DNA of 64,000 nt. It comes from Pagrus major (lineage: Eukaryota > Chordata > Actinopteri > Spariformes > Sparidae). Position 1 is the stretch's first letter; each line of letters starts with the position of its first letter. The position numbers and the translations under genes were made by a program. The stretch covers positions 6,767,992 to 6,831,991 of the forward strand of contig NC_133233.1 of the NCBI RefSeq assembly GCF_040436345.1, read 5' to 3'. The notes below the pieces were generated by a model. It was not told where the DNA came from, made no database searches, and saw nothing but the letters and a program-made list of their open reading frames with translations. Below, piece by piece: positions 24,362 through 36,372 of this stretch.

Positions 24362-26690
24362 TGTAGGAACATATCTGTCCATCGCCTCTGCATTACCAGA
24401 GGCCCTGTTGTTCTTGTTAACCCTTTTCATCTGGATGAAGAAGATTTACAGGAAGGAGGCGTCTTCCAGGCTGACCATCTTATCTCCTGGCAGAGAGGAT
24501 AGTGTTCTCCTGGACCATAAAGACTTCAAATGAGGACAGTTTTAATTAATTTACAACCCAAAGCCTATGGATGAACTTTCTCTCCCATTTCTGAACTCTC
24601 TTTCCCCTCTGAACAGATAAACTCTTCCCACAGGTCATGTTGAGTCCTGTGCCAGTTCACCAGGAGGGACGAACGAACTGGTCATCAGAATGTGTTAATA
24701 CAATGTCTTTACATTTGCAGATTAAGTAACACGCCTGATCACTTTCTACCTATTTCTCTCTCTGTCTCTATGACTTCTGATCCACAAACACTCACAGAGT
24801 GGACATCGGACACCTTCTGACGTGTTGTTCTATGCTGTTACTCTGTCTTCTGTTATTTACGACATATGCCTGGTATCCTTATCTGTGGTCACATTCCATT
24901 CAAATGGCCTCTGTATTCTTCCAGATTTCAGACCATTTCTAATTAACCATTAAGTCAGTATCTCACAATCTTATTTCTAACACATTAAGAAACAGTAAGA
25001 GAAGTTCATGAAACTGATCTTTTTCCCGTTTCTCTACGATTAAGATTGACTGAAATCAAGTTTAATGTTTAATCTGTACTGTGTTCAGTGGAACCACAGC
25101 ACCTCCTGATGGTGAGTCCTGATACAGTTGGACCACAAATATTCTGTTTAATATGTTCATGGTTATAACCAGTAAATGACTCTGATATGTCTTTGTTTTA
25201 ACAAGTATTAAGCTGAATATGTATAATTAATGTTTAATCACGTCATAATCATTTTCATGATAGACAACGTACATCTATTAAGCCATGGTGAGAATCTGTG
25301 AGAAGGTGAAGCACTGTTTTGCAATGTTTAAATCTTGGAGACAAAAGCCGGTAAGCCCCGCCTAGACACGCCTCGATTTGCGAGTAATAAAACGGAGAGA
25401 TCACGTCTCTCGAGTCAGTTTTTAAAGTAGTTTTTATTTTCAGTTTCTAGTTGTTTTTGTTTAAGTTTTTCTTTTGTAACTTATTTTGAAGCTCTTTACT
25501 TTACTTTGAAACACGCTCCAAGACAGCGATCTCAACAGAAGTGCTCACGCGTTGATTTTTTCTCACTTTATATTTTTCGCAGTATTGATTAGCTTCTTTT
25601 ATTAAGTTTGTACCAGAACGAAGTTCTGTTTTAATTTGTTTTATACAGTTAAGTATCGTAACCTGCTTTTGAAGAAGTGAACTTAATTTAGATTACCTTG
25701 TATTAACTAACAACGGAAGATCCGCCTGATCAACGTATCATCCTCAGTTATTTTATTCAAGAAGTTAAATTTAGTTTACAAAGTCAGAGCCTGAGAACCA
25801 CTCGAAGAAACGAAGAAGAACATCCTTATCAAAATCATCATCACGACACTACAGCAACTTGCTGTGTCCGAGACCGTGCAAGCGGTTTCCAACGAAAGAC
25901 TCTGTGACAAGCCCCCAGCGATCGCTAGCGGTACCATCCCGCTGGGCATTGAGCCAAGATCTCACCGGATCGGTACGGGACCAGCTGCCCTCTTCCTAAG
26001 ACAAAGGACCGAGGTGCCCAACCGACTGATACTGGACGAGCTGACCCTCGGCCACTGGACCGGGACTGCCGGCTAGAGCCGCAAATCACCCGAGGGAATC
26101 CGCCGCCGCGGACTCTGCAACTCTGCTAAGAAAGTAGGCTCTCCATCACTCACAACAGCTGGATTCACACATGATACATGAGATGGTGTATATGGCTCTG
26201 GTTCTGATCTTGTAGCTTAAGAGAAATTTGTTTAGGGTCTTGTTAGTATTAAAATTACTACTGTAATATTTAAATGCTTCAACCTAACTCATGATCTCAC
26301 CATCAGCCTATATTCCACTAATAACCCATTACTTAGTTATTTCACTTTTCCTGTTACCTGTTGTTATTCATTTAAATTGCCATTTCATTTATTTAACCTG
26401 AATTATTTAGTCAATAAACATATTTAACCGTATGTCGTTGTCTGTGCAGGTTTGTTTTTAATGTGGAGAACCGATGGATATGTGTAGAATTCACTTCTTC
26501 ATATATGAGATTGAATAAATTGATCTGAAATTGATTAGAATTGATACAAACTAAACTTGTCCAGTCGAATTTGATTAATTACCTCCGGATTATTCAAATA
26601 GACAAAATAACGGAGGTGGTGCCCCATTAACGAGTGTTTTATTAATCCAGTGATTAATAAATTACATTTATTATTAGTGTATCTCCTACA
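24362..26690 (+). mobile_element. Long solo LTR (2.33 kb), plus orientation
   Basis: Starts TGTAGGAACA and ends TCTCCTACA, with GGTG duplicated on both sides (24358-24361 and 26691-26694). Unit 2 has the unfilled site (CTTGTTTGGTTGGATACC near 56492). An AATAAA lies near 26414. A 70-residue open frame (25864-26076) has no recognised domain. The inverted relative is at 32191-34297. TG...CA ends with a 4-bp duplication suit an LTR retroelement or endogenous retrovirus; the family is not assigned because no internal genes are present. Confidence 0.8.
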
Positions 26691-26694
26691 GGTG

Positions 26695-27650
26695 GGATAC
26701 CTGCAACCACACTATCCCTCTGCAGATTAGACATCTGCTTCATATTATGTATACTGTATGCGCATGTTTTTTTCAATTAATACTGGTTTCATGGCTGCAA
26801 AGTAGGGGTGTAGCGAATCGCTGTTGCTTTGTGGTTCGTACAGACCAGGGTTTGCCCACATGTGATCTGTGGACTAAATGAAACCCTCAAAGTGTGAAAT
26901 ACAGTTTACAGCAGAGGTTGCGCTAGATTTTTTCGTTGTCTGTCATTTTGACTGACAGGATCATAAAAATCCCGTCATAATCTATTTTTATCCATCATTT
27001 TAATTTTTGTTTTTTAATGATAAAGATCTATTCAATAGCATTTAATTTTCATTGTTTCAATTTGAATTAATATTCAATCCAAACAAGCGACATGAGAGAA
27101 AAGATGAACAGACATCCACACTGTGCCTTCACTTATGTCAACACCACATGAAGCAGATGAATTACTTTTTCTCCACTAAAACCACTGACTGTGGCCACTG
27201 TGCGTAACCAGTAATATATGAACAATATAATTTTACAAAATTAAACAATTGCTATTAAAATATGAACAAACCATTCGCAAGAAATCAGCTGAATTGAACT
27301 CAGTTCACCTGCTGTGGCCTGAACTCAGTGTCACACCTTCCTCCTGGTCCACATGGACTTGAACTACATCAGTCCCTCTTTTTTCATCTGTTTTATCAAC
27401 AGATGTTTTTTCTCCATTATTGGGCATTTTTTCTCTGTTATTGGGTGTTTTGAAGAAACTTTGGACACTCAGGTGCCATGACACTTTGCCGTGTGAAGCC
27501 AACGAGGTCATGCATCAAGACTAAACAATAGCTAGTTAATGTGCGCACTCGCCACCAACTGGGCAGGAGTGGTAATTACAATCTGTCAAAGTGATAGATG
27601 GCCTTCAGATTTTTCCATCACTGTTTTAAAAAAAGGATCAATGACGGATA
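26695..27650. other. Shared non-coding sequence between transposon-derived exons
   Basis: Matches unit 2 56505-57480 at high identity. No gene is seen. Unit 2 has one extra TTTTTCTCCGTTATTGGGCA-type repeat (near 57220-57275). Confidence 0.5.
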
Positions 27651-27654
27651 ATAT

Positions 27655-27937
27655 TGTAATGTTTCACAGAAGTGTCCGAGACGAGGAATACTCTGAACAG
27701 ACGTTTTATTTAGCCTCACACCAACTCTATACACTGTCTCGATTTTTAGCTCCCAGCAACACACACAAACTCTTTCTCTTTCTTTCTCTGAGACTTCGAG
27801 ACTCCCCCCCCCCCCCCGACTCTCTCCACCAACCACCGGCCCGCACGCTGATTGACTTGACCTGCAGTCCAGTGTTTGACAGAGAGACCGGAGAGTAACA
27901 GGCTGACAGCCTATGGCTTTTAACCAGGGACGTTACA
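27655..27937 (-). mobile_element. Short solo LTR, 283 bp, minus orientation, ATAT target duplication
   Basis: Ends TGTAATGT / ACGTTACA with ATAT on both sides (27651-27654 and 27938-27941). The empty site is in unit 2 (GGATAATATTCTATTAACG near 57475). On the minus strand it contains AATAAA (from TTTTATTTAGCC). It also includes a C14 homopolymer. It is read as a solo LTR; a MITE is an alternative. Confidence 0.65.
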
Positions 27938-28461
27938 ATATTCTATTAACGCGACACCCGGTTTAGAGTTTAAGTTACAAGATCCCTGAATCTTGATGCA
28001 GAGTTGCAGTGGAAGAACAACAGATGCGCCCTGTGTTTCTCTCTGCAGCTCATGTCTGTGTGACAGCAGAGGAAGAGGAAGATTGACTTATTTAAAAGCC
28101 GTCACACTTCTATCAAGTGAATTCCTGACCATGACTTTGCGCATTTACAGCGGTGTAACTGGGAAGCTGTGCAGGCTGTCGTCACAGAAATAGATCATTA
28201 GATTGTGATGTTTATTCTAATTTCGGTGATTTCTTTACTTCTTCACAGAGCTAGAGTTCACCTCTGTTCACTGGTGCAGCCCTGTCTGACACAATGTGTC
28301 TGTCTGATCTGAAAAATGGACTGAATCATGGCTCAAAACTGTGATGTGATCCAAATTGTGAATTTTGTGATCCACGACACCTATTTTAAATGCCTATGGA
28401 AATCTAGTTCTATTTTAATATCTGCTTCACTCCTTTTATTTTGTGTCATTGTATTTTACAG

Positions 28462-29569
28462 CCACTTATGCAGAGGCCAGGGTAAAGCTACATCAAGCTG
28501 AGTATACATCAGACCTGACAGACACCGAAGATGGCTTGATAAAGAGAAAGTAGATGTTTGTGGGGGAATACAAGATAAAGGTCATTTCCATAATATAGAG
28601 GCAGTAGGTATGGTTTACCTTATATATCTTCATATTAACCTCTCTAGGGCAAGGGCAAAACTCTTCCAGAGTCAGAGCAAGCAACTAGAATCAAGTGAGT
28701 ATTCTGATTCAGAGAAGGAACTTCCACCCACTCCCCCAGAAAAACTCCTTGGGCCAGCAGCAAAGAAAATGACCAGCCGGATCACCATCCCCACTGCCCA
28801 GCGAGTCGCCAGTTCCACTGTCCAGCAGGTCGCCAGCCCCACTGCCCAGCGAGTCGCCAGTTCCACTGTCTAACAGGTCGCCATCCCCACTGCCCAGCGA
28901 ATTGCCAGTTCCACTGTCCAGCAGGTCGCCAGCCCCACTGCCCAGTGAGTCGCCAGTTCCACTGTCCAGCAGGTCGCCAGCCCCCACTGCCACTGCCCAC
29001 AAGCCCCAGTTGTGAAGCCATGTTAACTTCTTACAATTGTAGAAGAAATTAAGGAGACCCAGAAGGTTCATGGTAAGATGCTAAATGTCCTGCTGAAGAA
29101 GCAAGATGCATCAGTGATGGAGGTTCCTGATGGAGTGGTGTTCCCGCTGCAAACTCAAGCAGATGTTGAGGCTCTCGAGGAGAAACTGGGGGACCGCAGT
29201 CTAATGTCTGCTGTTGTAAGTTTTTTTTTGTTTGTTTGTTTTTTTTAATACTTTTTTTCCAAATTGATTTGCATTAGCCTACAAAATAAAAATATGTATT
29301 ACATTAGGTGGTGTGCCCCTAAGCACAGATTATGTGCTTTCGGTGGTTAAGAAGGGCCTCTCTGGGCCAGGGATCGGAGGGTTAAAGAGAATATGTTTTT
29401 AATGTTAGCTCATGCTGTCAACCAAATTTGTTTTACAGAGGCTCTTAAGAAGAATTCATTGATGGCACAGGTGAACCAGCAGGAAGCAGAGAGGGCACTG
29501 TCGAAATGGTTCACTGGGACAAGAGACAGAGGAGGACGAAGGGCATCCAGACAGCCAGTGCCAAATTAA
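28462..29569 (+). pseudogene. DUF4806-type protein, middle and C-terminal exons, unit 1
   Basis: Exon 28462-28549 follows TTTTACAG and encodes TYAEARVKLHQAEYTSDL; it is followed by GTAGAT. The exon from 28648 follows CTCTCTAG and continues in phase (KRK|ARAKLFQSQSK), running through ELPPTPPEK into the 48-bp repeat, where it stops at 28873. The DUF4806 core (VVFPLQTQADVEALEEKLGD) lies before donor GTT|GTAAGT (exon end 29215). A last exon 29439-29569 encodes NQQEAERALSKWFTG and ends RQPVPN. The frame lost in the expanded repeat, and the N-terminal exon broken by an LTR, make it non-functional. Family function is unknown; these proteins are often carried by fish DNA transposons. Confidence 0.65.
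28789..28984 (+). repeat. 48-bp coding minisatellite, 4 copies
   Basis: The unit CCCCACTGCCCAGCGAGTCG... encodes 16 residues (PTAQRVASSTVQQVAS). There are four copies here and one in unit 2 (58317-58366). The third copy boundary has TCTAACAGG in place of TCCAGCAGG, creating a stop in the reading frame. Confidence 0.88.
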
Positions 29570-30389
29570 ACAGTACTGAGCAGTGGTGGAATATGAGTGA
29601 GTGCAGAAAATTTGTATTCAGGTACAAGTACAGTTAAACTGTTAAAATATTACTCAGTTACAAGTAAAACTACTAAAGTAAAGTAAAGAACCTATCTTCA
29701 AGAGTAACTTGTAATATAACATTGTTTTCTGCCAATGTTAGCTAAAAAGTTTGCAAAATGTTGACAAACTGTTACATTGTTTTTCTGGAACAATTATTTT
29801 CATTACCAATAAATCTGTTGATCATTTTGTCTGTTAATCAGCAAAATGTTTGGTCCATAAAATGTTAGAAAATATGTGATTGAAAACCAGAAAGTATTCA
29901 TAAGTAAAAAGTTGAAATCAGAGAATGTGGCCATTTTTTAAATTAGATAGAGCCAGACTCAAACTGGTTTGTGATTAATAATTATTTTTTTTGATTAATT
30001 GTTGCAATTCTAGGTTGGATGTTATTCAAACTGTACTCAGTACTCAATTAGGATTTTTTAAAGTAACTAAGTAGATTACTTTGTGTAATGCATAAGTACA
30101 ATTAAAACTACAAGCTTTAAAATTTACTCTGAGAAGTACAAATATGGAGCCAGTTTATTTGAAAAACAAAGTAATTTAAGGTCTAAAATTTGTAACTGAA
30201 AGTTCAAGTTTTGAATTGTAGAAAAAAATAAAATAACACCGCTTTTTAAACTAAAAATTATTGTAGGAAAACATTAATTTAAATTTAATACAATTGTGAT
30301 TTAATTCTGATATTCTTTGAAACAAATTATTTATTTTTAATTTCCACTTATTTTCACATTTGAGTTTTTTTTTTGCTAATTTAATGTTT

Positions 30390-30650
30390 TCAGATTCAGA
30401 TCTTTTTTCCACATTGAAATTCAAAGTTTCAGAGTCTTGGCCCTGATCTGGCGTGAGGGGCAGGGCATCAACTGAGAGGACCGTGGGATCATGAGTATCA
30501 GCATAACAAAGAAGATTCTGGGTCTGCCCCAATTGCCTTCAGGAGTCATGGGTACTTTGATAATTGTGTGTATTCATGCTTGCTATGCTCTGGATTAGCA
30601 GTAAATAAAGTGATGCTCATGACAAAGGTACATCTAACAAGCTGTTTTAG
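30390..30650 (+). repeat. Left arm of diverged inverted repeat
   Basis: The stretch with CCCTGATCTGGCGTGAGGGG and AACAAGCTGTTTTAGACC is found inverted at about 31870-32125 (GTCTAAAACAGCTTGTTAAA, CACGCCAGATCAGGGCCAA), clearly diverged. The spacer is about 1.2 kb. Unit 2 has only the left arm (about 59,680-59,940, 61,036). Confidence 0.65.
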
Positions 30651-30819
30651 ACCACTTGAGGCGGTTATCAATATATAAGCTCATTTTGCAGTTTAGACCA
30701 TTTCTCAAGACTGTGTGGGGGTGTCAGCTCACGTTTGATTGACAGCTGCCTAGTTTCTATTGTTTACTTTAGTTTTTATTTCTATAGTTATTTACAACAC
30801 AAAAATAAATGTAAGCCTT

Positions 30820-30843
30820 ATGGATGGATGGATGGATGGATGA
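30820..30843. repeat. (GGAT)n tetranucleotide repeat
   Basis: About six copies; a longer version with one GGAC variant sits in unit 2 at 61501-61537. Confidence 0.9.
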
Positions 30844-31869
30844 ACTAACAAACAACACACAGTGGGAAATCACATCAGTGGTCAAATTATCTAAACTATC
30901 AAGCTAGTTTGGAGGATGCTGCAAACCATCAAAGTATTAAACTGGACAGTTAAACACCACCAGCGTCAATTTAAAATTACTTTATATTCACTAGTCTTGA
31001 CTAGCTCCTTACTTTGTTGTATTTTATCCAACAGATTATCATTTGATGGCACACGTCAGTTCATGTCGTACACCGGTATGATCCTGTAAACTGTCGTCTA
31101 AAGCAGCTCATCTGTCTGTTAGCTTCTGAGCGAGGGGTTGGTTTGTTTTTAGACCGGCATACCACGAGTGGGTGGTGGTTTGTTGTTCCGGTTAACAGTA
31201 ACTATGTTGTCTCCGTGTCTCATACAAGGCTACATGTTCAAACGGAAAACAAAACGAGCGCAAACTGCAGACGACGGCTGATGAAAGTCATAAACGTTTG
31301 CCCACGATGCACTATTTCTAAACTTTAGAGGTGGTTAAACAACGTCATGTTACGCCGACAATAAGCTTACATTTAAAATTATATGGGGGTTAAGGCGAGC
31401 AGCTGGTGAGGAGGTCTGGTACTTACCGGCCCCCTCTGCCATGCTTGTTTGTTGTGTTGCGCTGCCTATGTCCGCACTGCATAATGTGTGACGTCATTAT
31501 GCCGTCATCTCGTAATCTGGCAATATTCATTTTTGCAGATTTTGACGCAAAACCTATTTACAGGAGTTGTCTCAGTCTGCTAATTAGCTTACAAGCTAAT
31601 ATCTTGCTGAGGCAAGTCAGACTCTGTTTTGTTCACGTCTGACGTGCCTGCTCTTAAAATGCTTGTGCATTACCAACGTGCAGTGGAAAAAAACTTAGAT
31701 AACAATACTTCAAATTTTGATTAAATTTAATTTCTATATACTCACTATCATGTACATACGACCCTAAATTACATGGTTAGATGACTGTTGTGGATTTGTG
31801 TTTACAGTGGCTTTAAACTTTACAACCTGGCATATTTCACAGCTCTACACCGATAACTACCTAGAGTGG

Positions 31870-32125
31870 TCTAAAACAGCTTGTTAAATCCAAGTTTGTC
31901 ATTAGCATCACTTTGTTCACTGCTAATCACATGAATACAGTGTATAGTCAGCATTAAGTCACATTTATCAAAGTATCCACGACTCCTGGCAATATAATTG
32001 GGGCAGACCGAGAATCTTCTTTGCTACGTCCAGTTGATGCCCTGCCTGACACGCCAGATCAGGGCCAAACTCTGAAACAGAAAAAATATGATCTGAAAGT
32101 GAAAAAAAAATCTGAAAATTAAAAA
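31870..32125 (-). repeat. Right arm of diverged inverted repeat
   Basis: Reverse-complement relative of 30390-30650 (see that entry). The long solo LTR at 32191 lies just beyond this arm. Confidence 0.65.
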
Positions 32126-32190
32126 ACATTTTTAAAAAATCAAAAGCATTTGAATGTGAACAAAAGATGAATCTGATAACATTTGCAACT

Positions 32191-34297
32191 TGTAGGAGAT
32201 ACACTAATAATAAATGTAATTTATTAATCACTGGCGTTTAATAAAACACTCGTTAATGGGGCACCACCTCCGTTGTTTTGTCTATTTGAATAATCCGGAG
32301 GTAATTAATCAAATTCGACTGGACGAGTTTAACTTGTATCAATTCTAATCAATTTCAGATCAATTTATTGATTTAGATTACGGGAGTAATTTTTAATACT
32401 AACGAGGCCCTAACCGAATTTCTTTTAAGCTAAAAGATCAGAATCAGAGCTATAGACACCATCTCATGTATCATGTGTGAATCCAGCTGTTATGAGTGAT
32501 GGAGAGCCTACTTTCTTAGCAGAGTTGCGGAGTCCGCGGCGGCGGGTTCCCTCGGGTGATTTGCGGCTCTAGCTGGCAGTCCCGGTCCAATGGCCGAGGG
32601 TCAGCTCGTCCGGTATCAGTCGGTTGGGCACCTCGGTCCGTTGTCTTAGGAAGAGGGCAGCTGGTCCCGTACCGATCCGGTGCAGATCTTGGCTCAATGC
32701 CCAGCGGGACGGTACCGCTAGCGAGCGCTGGGGGCTTGTCAAAGAGTCTGTCTTTCGTTGGAAACCGCTTGCACGGTCTCGGACACAGCAAGTTGCTGTA
32801 GTGTCGTGATGATGATTGATAAAGATGTTCTTCTTCGTTTCTTCAAGTGGTTCTCAGGCTCTGACTTTGTAAACTAAATTTAACTTCTTGAATAAAATAA
32901 CTGAGGATGATACGTTGATCAGGCGGATCTTCCGTTGTTAGTTAATGCAAGATAATCTAGATTAAGTTCACTTCTTCAAAAGCAGGTTACGATACTTAAC
33001 TGTATAAAACAAATTAAAACAGAACTTCGTTCTGGTTCAAACTTAATAAAAGAAGCTAATCAATACTGCGAAAAATATAAAAGTGAGAAAAATCAACACG
33101 TGAATACTTCTGCTGAGATCGCTGTCTTGGAGCGTGTTTCAAAGTAAAGTAAAGAGCTTCAAAAATAAGTTACAAAAGAAAACTTAAAACAAAAGAAAAC
33201 TTAAACTAAAGAAAACTGAAAACTAAAAACTCAAACTGGACTCTAAAAAAAAAACTGACTCGAGAGACGTGATCTCTCTGTTTTTTTATTTGCAAATCGA
33301 GGCGTGTCTGCTTACCGGCTTTTGTCTCCAAGATTTTAATGTTACAAAACAGTACTTCACCTTTCACAGAATCTCACCATGGCTTAATAGATGTACTTTG
33401 TCTATCATGAAAAGGATTATGACGTGATTAAAATCACGTATACATATTTTTTCCTAGATCTAGCTTAATACTTGTTAAACCAAGACATATCAGAGACATT
33501 TACTGGTTATAACCATAAACATAGAATATTTCTCGTCCAACTGTACCAGGACTCACCATCAGGAGGTGCTGTGGTTCCACCGAACACAGTACAGATTAAA
33601 CATTAAAACTTGATCTCAGTCAATCTTAATCGTAGAGAAACGGGAAAAAGATCAGTTTTATGAACTTCTTTCACTGTTTCTTAATGTGTTAGAATTAAGA
33701 ATGTGAGATACTGACTTAATGGTTAATTAGAAATGGTCTGAAATCTGGAAGAATACAGAGGCCATTTGAATGGAATGTCCCACAGATAGTGAGACCAGAT
33801 GTGTCGTAAATAACAGAAGACAGAGTAATAGCATAGAACACAAGTCAGAAGGTGTCTGGTGTCCACTCTGGAGAGTGTGTTTGTGGATCAGAAGTCAGAC
33901 AGACAAAGAGGGTGAGAGAGAGAGAGAGAGACATCAGGCGTGTTACTTAATCTGCAAATGTAAAGACATTGTATTAACACAGTCTCTGATGACCAGATAG
34001 CTCCGGTCCCTCCTGATGTGGAGAGAATAGGTAACTCCATGTTTACTCAGACTGACCTGTGAGGGAACAATTTATCTGTTTGGAGGGGAAAGTAAGTTCA
34101 AAAATGGGAGTTTAGTTGTAAATTAATTAAAACTGTCCTCATTTGAAGTCTTTATGGTCCAGGAAAACACTGTCCTCTCTGCCAGGAGATAAGGTGGCAG
34201 CCTGTAGCCTGTAAATCGTCTTCATCCATATGAAAGGAGTTAACAAGAACAACAGGGCCTCAATGTAATGCAGAGGCGATGGACATGTGTTCCTACA
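32191..34297 (-). mobile_element. Long solo LTR (2.1 kb), minus orientation
   Basis: Reverse-complement relative of 24362-26690 along its whole length with scattered substitutions and indels. On the plus strand it begins TGTAGGAGATACAC and ends GTTCCTACA. AACT is duplicated on both sides (32187-32190 and 34298-34301). Absent from unit 2. With the plus-oriented copy it makes an inverted pair separated by 5.5 kb. Confidence 0.82.
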
Positions 34298-34767
34298 AAC
34301 TTAAAAAAAAACCTCAAGTGTGAACATATATAGAAATGAAAATTGAAAAAAAAACATAACTAGTAATTACCCAAAAATAACCTACTTACTGTAATTTGAG
34401 TATTTGAAATAAGTTACTTCCACACCTGGTACTGAGTAAATTAAACTGTTTTCTCTATTATACTGTTTTTTTATCATGCTGTTATTTTATTTAGTTTTCA
34501 TGGTTATAAGCAAGGTGTTTATACCTGCTGTATATAGCATCTGAACTAAAAGTTGATTTGAATTTGAAAAGATAGTAGTCTCACCGTGTGCTCTAGTACT
34601 CTCAGCCATGGTAATATTTTGTTAATTAATTGGTGTGGTGTTGCTACTCAAATTTTCCAGATTTTGTGTGTTTAGAGGTTTGTGAATGAGGCATGTATCA
34701 TTTTATTTGAAAATTATTCAAATCCTTTCCTTCTGGTCAGTGGGTTAGCATAGACCAGGGATCTTAA
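34298..34767. other. Unit-1-only sequence, nothing recognised
   Basis: AT-rich flank of the solo LTR with no open frame or known motif. The whole stretch from about 31496 to 36204 is absent from unit 2. Confidence 0.4.
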
Positions 34768-35492
34768 AGCTGGGACCAAGATGGGTCTTGTGTATTTAGC
34801 CCAGTTGGGGCCCACTTAACACCTTGTGTAAACCTGCCTTATACCCACATGGGCAAGCATGCGACCAACATAGAACCCACAGACAATCCCACTTGCAACA
34901 CATGTTTCCGCTCATGTTGTCCCCATGTAGGACCCACATAGGACTAAAAGCTGGGACCAAAATGGGACTTTCATATCTTGCCCAGTTGGAGCCCACCTAA
35001 CACCTAGTGTAATCCTGCATTAAACCCACATGGTCAGTTAGCATGGGGCCAACATGGAACCCGCGAACAATCCAACTTGCAACCCATATTTTAGCCAGGT
35101 TGTCCCCATGTAGGACCCACATAGGACTTAAAGCTGGGACCAAGATGGGTCTTGTCTGTTTTGCCCAGCTGGGGCCTACCTAAAACCTGGTGTAATCCTG
35201 CCTTAAACCAACATCGTCAGTTAGCATGGGGCCAACATGGAACCCGCAAACACTCTGACTTGCAACCCATATTTTAGCCATGTTGTCCCCATGTAGGACC
35301 CACATAGGACTTAGAGCTGGGACCAAGATGGGTCTTGTCTGTTTTGCCCAGCTGGGGCCCACCTAGTGTAATCCTGCCTTAAACCCACATGGGCAATTGG
35401 CTTGGGGCCAACATGGAACCCGTGGACAATCCCATATGGGGCCCATTATTCAGCCCACTTTGTACCCACGTGGGCCCCACATAAAAATGTTG
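34768..35492. repeat. 182-bp tandem array, 4 copies
   Basis: AGCTGGGACCAAGATGGG recurs at 34768, 34949, 35132 and 35315, spacings 181, 183 and 183 bp. Units share GTCCCCATGTAGGACCCACA and GGGGCCAACATGGAACCCG. The last copy ends in GGGCCCCACATAAAAATGTT and GGCTGGG, the reversed end word of the blocks at 17899 and 46948. Only unit 1 has the array. Confidence 0.88.
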
Positions 35493-35717
35493 GCTGGGAG
35501 TGACACAAATACCCCCATGTTGCAGCATTAGGCTGTTTACTGCAGAATAGTCAGATGTATTCACATTTAGGAAAGGACCCTGTAGATTGAGTTATTGAAA
35601 AAAACTACAGGTCAGCTACTGAGTGTGACCTGCATGTTAACAACAGGCTACCAGCTCACTGTTACAGCAGCTTCTCTCCAGCAGCTAGAGAGGTGATATG
35701 ATTAATGATATAAAACT

Positions 35718-35754
35718 CACACACACGCGCACGCGCGATCGCGCACACACACAC
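35718..35754. repeat. Alternating purine-pyrimidine tract (possible Z-DNA) with palindromic centre
   Basis: (CA)n-(CG)n-(CA)n with the self-complementary centre GCGCGATCGCGC. Strictly alternating CG/CA runs of this length are classic Z-forming sequence; nothing nearby shows a use for it. Confidence 0.6.
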
Positions 35755-36204
35755 AATGGGGTCTGTGTGCTTCAGTAGCTGCAGTCTTCACAAACTATAA
35801 AAAGGGACAATATCTTATAAGTAAAATATAATCAGTAAAAGTATTAAAGGAGAAAGTACACAATGCAGAAAAATGGTCCCTGAGAGTGTATGCATTATAC
35901 TGTTAGATTTATTATTACTACCAAAAAAAACCTATGGAGTTTATTTTTTTACAGGAATGCAAGTAATAATTATTTTCATTATAGATTAATCTGTTTATTA
36001 TTTTCTCTGTCAATATATGAATTGTTTGATATGAGAAATATGAGAAAATAGTGAGAACTGCTATCACAATACGTATCAGAAAAACAGCAGAACCATCCTT
36101 TAAGTACAACAAATGTCAGAAAACACCTGACAACACCACTCCACCTGAGACCCCCGAGCCGCAACGCTCGCAGGACCCCCCGGCTACTCTCTGGTAGCCC
36201 CGCA

Positions 36205-36372
36205 CCTTAACCCAGCCAGCCACCAAGCTTCTCTGCACAATCTGCAGCTTCATGACCTCAAGTAACGCCTTTCCTCATGGAGCCCTCTTCACCTGCTTCA
36301 ACGAGCTACCCCTGAACTGCACTATTATCCCTCTGATTGTTGAATAAATCACCTTATAACCTTAACCTGTCT
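36205..36372 (+). other. Possible retroelement 3' end or LTR fragment
   Basis: A GC-richer block starting AGCCAGCCACCAAGCTTCTC, containing GTTGAATAAATCACC (AATAAA) and ending near TTTTGGGTCCATCTACAAAC. This resembles the transcribed 3' part of a fish LTR element. Also present in unit 2 (62296-62480). No coding sequence is attached; assignment is tentative. Confidence 0.35.

Noticed and set aside
25864..26076. 70-codon frame inside the long solo LTR
   Set aside because: No domain recognised; the inverted LTR copy opens in a different frame, arguing against coding.
31143..31328. 61-codon frame present in both units (61812-61997)
   Set aside because: Short, no domain, no splice context; shared by duplication only.
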